Origin: Acholoe squamosa
Taxonomy: Eukaryota > Annelida > Polychaeta > Phyllodocida > Polynoidae
Direction of reading: 5' to 3'
Assembly: GCA_949317995.1 (NCBI GenBank)
Contig: OX439046.1
Location: forward strand, 73,796,286-73,860,285
Length of the DNA stretch: 64,000 bases
Of this stretch, positions 61,066 to 64,000 are shown piece by piece. The translations under genes and the position numbers were made by a program. Within the stretch, counting starts at the first letter, position 1. Every line of letters begins with the position of its first letter. The notes beneath the pieces are model-generated. The model searched no databases and had not been told where the DNA came from. It saw only the letters and a program-made list of their open reading frames with translations.

Positions 61066-63472
61066 ATGAAAACTTTGTGGCTACTAGCTGTGTTCTTTCC
61101 TGTCTGCTACATGCAGACTGTGCAAAACAATTGTCGTTGTGAACACAACGGATCTTCTTTGACATGTGAGCCTTACGTGAGATGTATTCAGGCTATTCCT
61201 CCCTCGCACTTGTCCTTTCTTACAACTGAGGTTCTTATCAAGGATCAGGAAGGACATACAAGGAAATCAATCATCTATGATCGAGATGTATTTCCATTCC
61301 TAGACAAACTGACCACAAGGCATGGAATATATATCTGTGATGCCGGTGTTTGCAGGTAATTATTTTCGTCTATCTATAAGCAAAGACTACCTATAGCTAG
61401 AAAAGTTGACATACAGTGAGACCTTGATAATCAGACCCTTGATAATTCGACATACATGGGATCTGATCAAGCTGAAGTTGGGACATTCCTACACAAATCT
61501 ATCATAATATGCTTTGATAATCCAGCAGTTTTGAGATCCGGGCGAAATATGTCTGCAACAAGAGTGGTCGGATTATCAAGGTCTCACTGTAATAACTTAA
61601 AGTCACATTTTTCAGTGATTTCAGTTAAAGATTTAAGTCAAGAGAAAGAATAAAAAGACATCGTTCTAATTTACTATAGCTTTAATGCCTTGCTTAAACT
61701 CTTGACTGCAGTGAGACCTTGATAATCCGACCTTTGATTATCCAATGAACACAAGATCAAGCCATTCTGAAGCTGAGACATTCCAATACCAATCTATTAT
61801 GAGGAGTTTAAATAAACCCACATTTTTGAGATCCTGGGAAAATATATCTGCAACAAGGGTGGTCGGATAATCAAGGTCTCACTATATATGAAAAATAGTG
61901 CTAAAGCATGACTGTGCCTCTCCTCTAAACCTCCCTTACTGGATGAACCCTGCTTTACATTTTCTTATGTCTATCCTGTTTTTATGTCTCTGCAGGTTGA
62001 ATGAGATAATATCCACCTTGAGATATTCTTCTACTACACAAAATCCTACTTCTGCTTCAAAACTTATCAAAACTTATCCTGCTTCCATCTATGTCTCCAG
62101 TACAACGCCAGAAATTGACAACATGAAAACCTTGTTCCCTGTCACAGAGACTAAGCTTATGTCTTCTCTCAAAGAAAAAAACTCTGAAGCTTCAGGAGAA
62201 AATATTTCTTCTAATAACACGCAAGCTTCAAAATTATCTCCAAAAACATACACTGAAACCTTGCCTGAGGATGTTGTGACTCAACCCTTCCTTATTACGT
62301 CTGACAATCTGAGTACAGAAGAGAAATCTATGAAAGGGGATTCAATAGAAGCACCTACAGGAAGCTTCATAGACAAAATATCAAACCCCAATGCAGAACC
62401 TTCTCCTCCTCGAAAAGATATCTCATCTTCATCTCCTACGAAAAAAGAAAATTCTTTCTTGTCTACATTAATAGATCTAACATCTACCCGTCCTGCCCCT
62501 GGCTTCTTCGAACCAAAAGAAAATGTCAACTTTCCTAAGGAAATCAAGTCAGTTTCTTTGCATGTTCCTTTTTTTATTCTATAGAATCTTATCTCCTATC
62601 TGTAATTTTATCAAAAAATAAAAAAATAACATGAAAATAAACATTTCAAACTTTCATATACGTTTGGAAAAATAGACATGACTTCTAAAGCCTCCTTCCA
62701 TTTATCTCAAGAACTTAATATATCAACATGAAAAAATTCAACTCGTTACTAAACAATGCATGAAATCATTTGTGAGATAGGCTTCCCTGCTAATCAAAGA
62801 GCATGATGTATTTTTGCATCAACGCACCCTCTATTTTGGACAAATTTTGGGATCCAAAATATGTAGTTAAACTCTTAAGTACTGACCTAAAGGAAGAAGG
62901 GCGCGCCCCCGCGCCCCCCTAAATCCGTCACTGCTTAATACATAAGCTAAAATTACTATTGCTATTCATTATTTTCATTGTGAAAAGGATCAGAAAAAAG
63001 TATTAAAACCATATACCGATGTCATTTCAGGAAAACACTCACCTCTATGGAAGGACTGAAGAGGAAAACTGTCTCCTTGCATGATTTGAAATTGACATCG
63101 ACGCCCAATTCAATCTTGAAATCGACGCTGAACTTCGATGCAAAGTCTTCAAAGACAGGATCTGTTGTGCCCTTCTCCTCCAGCTCCAGAGCATATATAG
63201 CGCCTAAAAAGAAAGGGGAGGGGCTCAGCTTCGCTGCGGTGAGCCCTACTCCTATTTCTACCTCTGTTAACCCTTCTTTTGGAAAACGACGAATTATAAC
63301 AGGATCAGTGATAGGTGGTATTTTCATTCCTCTTATCATAGCAGTTCCTTTCTTAATTGCATGGAAAATAAAGAAACGTCAAAGATCACTTATATATAGA
63401 CCTGATCGAGCTGTTCCTGGTACAGCTAGAGACATGATAGAGCTTCAGCCTTTGAGATCTTTTCGAGCTTGA
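61066..63472 (+). CDS. Three-exon gene for a type I membrane glycoprotein
   Basis: Exon 1 61066-61355, exon 2 61996-62547, exon 3 63031-63472; donors GTAATT and GTCAGT, acceptors TCTCTGCAG and CATTTCAG. Both junctions are phase 2 and the product is about 427 residues. It has a signal peptide (MKTLWLLAVFFPVCYM), a small Cys-rich domain (NNCRCEHNGSSLTC to CDAGVC) resembling an LRR N-terminal cap, a long Ser/Thr/Pro-rich stalk with N-glycosylation sites, one membrane span (about SVIGGIFIPLIIAVPFLIAW), a basic stop-transfer KIKKRQR and a ~30-residue tail. It would sit at the cell or virion surface. Whether it is a host gene or an envelope-type gene of the adjacent element is unresolved; introns carrying MITEs favour host DNA or long residence. 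Confidence 0.6.
61414..61589. mobile_element. pogo/Tigger-like MITE in intron 1
   Basis: 176 bp with termini CAGTGAGACCTTGATAAT and ATTATCAAGGTCTCACTG, flanked by TA on both sides. The CAG start, ~24-bp inverted ends and TA target are typical of pogo/Tc1-group elements. No transposase is present. Confidence 0.85.
61709..61885. mobile_element. Second pogo/Tigger-like MITE in intron 1
   Basis: A ~177-bp relative of the copy at 61414-61589, with CAGTGAGACCTTGATAATCC at the left and GGATAATCAAGGTCTCACTA at the right. It is in the same orientation and more diverged at its ends; the TA duplication is less clear. Confidence 0.8.
62548..63030 (+). other. Intron 2 of the membrane glycoprotein gene
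   Basis: GT...AG intron of 483 bp with no recognised insertion. It contains a C-rich patch near 62905. Confidence 0.55.
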
Positions 63473-64000
63473 TTTCTGTTTAAATCTACAAAGAAGCCCT
63501 TGCAGGATTAAAAGAAAAGCACATTAGCATATACATGCATACCTTTAAGTGGAAAAGAATACCTTGCCTTATATGGTGGACAGATAACATGGAACAAGCT
63601 AAAAAATCGTTCCTGTGAGTTGTTTCCGTAAAAACATGTTGCACGCCCAAAAGGAAATTAACATAATACATTCTAATATATGAAAATTCCTGTCCTAAAA
63701 AAATAACTGCCAAAAAAGGGTTAACAAACAATAGTTACTGCGTTCTGTCACGGAAACCTAAAACCATGAAGCTTCTGTCTTTTTTTAAAGACATGTAACA
63801 TATGGAAACTTGGAAGCATCGGACACTTGTGTTATCATAAATCAAGTTAAAAAGGATGCTAAGACGAGTGATTGGTACGATGCTCTCTAACTCTCTTAAG
63901 GTCTTAGTTGCAGAAGTCCTCTCTGACCCCCTAAAAGCCATAGTTGCAGAAGTGCATCATGCTCATTGCTAGTCATAATGCATAAAAGAAGCACTGATGA
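63473..64000. other. Downstream flank, nothing recognised
   Basis: No gene supported to the window end. The word ATAGTTGCAGAAGT occurs twice near 63905 and 63940. If the element's right terminus lies to this side, it was not recognisable here. Confidence 0.35.

Noticed and set aside
63486-63941. 81- and 68-codon minus-strand frames at the window end
   Set aside because: No domain, no neighbouring support, composition like noncoding flank.

Overview
This is eukaryotic, metazoan-like DNA. It has spliced genes, tRNA-derived SINE heads, a non-LTR LINE, two LTR retroelements, several MITE families, many minisatellites and, in the right half, a large Polinton/Maverick (adintovirus-class) element. 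Only the transposon mix and AT-rich composition bear on the host, which suggests an invertebrate or basal deuterostome; I cannot name the species.

Layout. 1-21.4 kb is repeat-rich intergenic DNA with no convincing host gene. It holds a foldback MITE (1.6 kb), a tRNA-SINE-like insertion with a 17-bp target duplication (3.5-4.0 kb), a large minisatellite (5.7-7.1 kb), a multi-copy segmental repeat (7.8-9.8 kb), a decayed Ty3/Gypsy piece with its own LTR (11.6-12.6 kb) next to a LINE tail, a MITE cluster (14.6-15.3 kb), a decayed multi-copy gene family on the minus strand (13.9-16.4 kb), a 5'-truncated LINE with an open reverse transcriptase (16.46-18.93 kb) and another minisatellite (20.6-21.05 kb). 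21.44-29.13 kb is one young LTR retroelement. Its two 1351-bp LTRs differ at about six positions and it has a GTAT target duplication, but between them only a gag-like region and an aspartic protease-like region remain; pol is absent and tandem repeats occupy the space. 29.13-34.4 kb shows no gene.

34.4-59.8 kb is the headline: at least 25 kb of minus-strand genes with the Polinton/adintovirus core (protein-primed DNA polymerase B, retroviral-type integrase, A32-like packaging ATPase, adenain-type protease, double-jelly-roll capsid protein, penton-type minor capsid protein, pX-like basic proteins). It also carries a large accessory set: two dUTPase-fold proteins, a tandem death-domain protein, a DUF5662/HD-like protein, a PC4-like ssDNA-binding protein, zinc-ribbon and BTB/RING-like proteins and several unknowns. 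The core genes are mostly open, so the copy looks fairly young. I count two or three breaks plus local duplications. The terminal inverted repeats were not found, so the outer limits are open.

A 2.2-kb array within the element (51.1-53.3 kb) is built from a ~46-bp repeat whose core reads on the minus strand as a CTCF-type site. To the right, two divergent spliced transcription units can be inferred: a minus-strand three-exon unit (59.77-60.66 kb) and a plus-strand three-exon gene for a type I membrane glycoprotein (61.07-63.47 kb) with pogo-like MITEs in its first intron. Whether these belong to the element or to the host is undecided.
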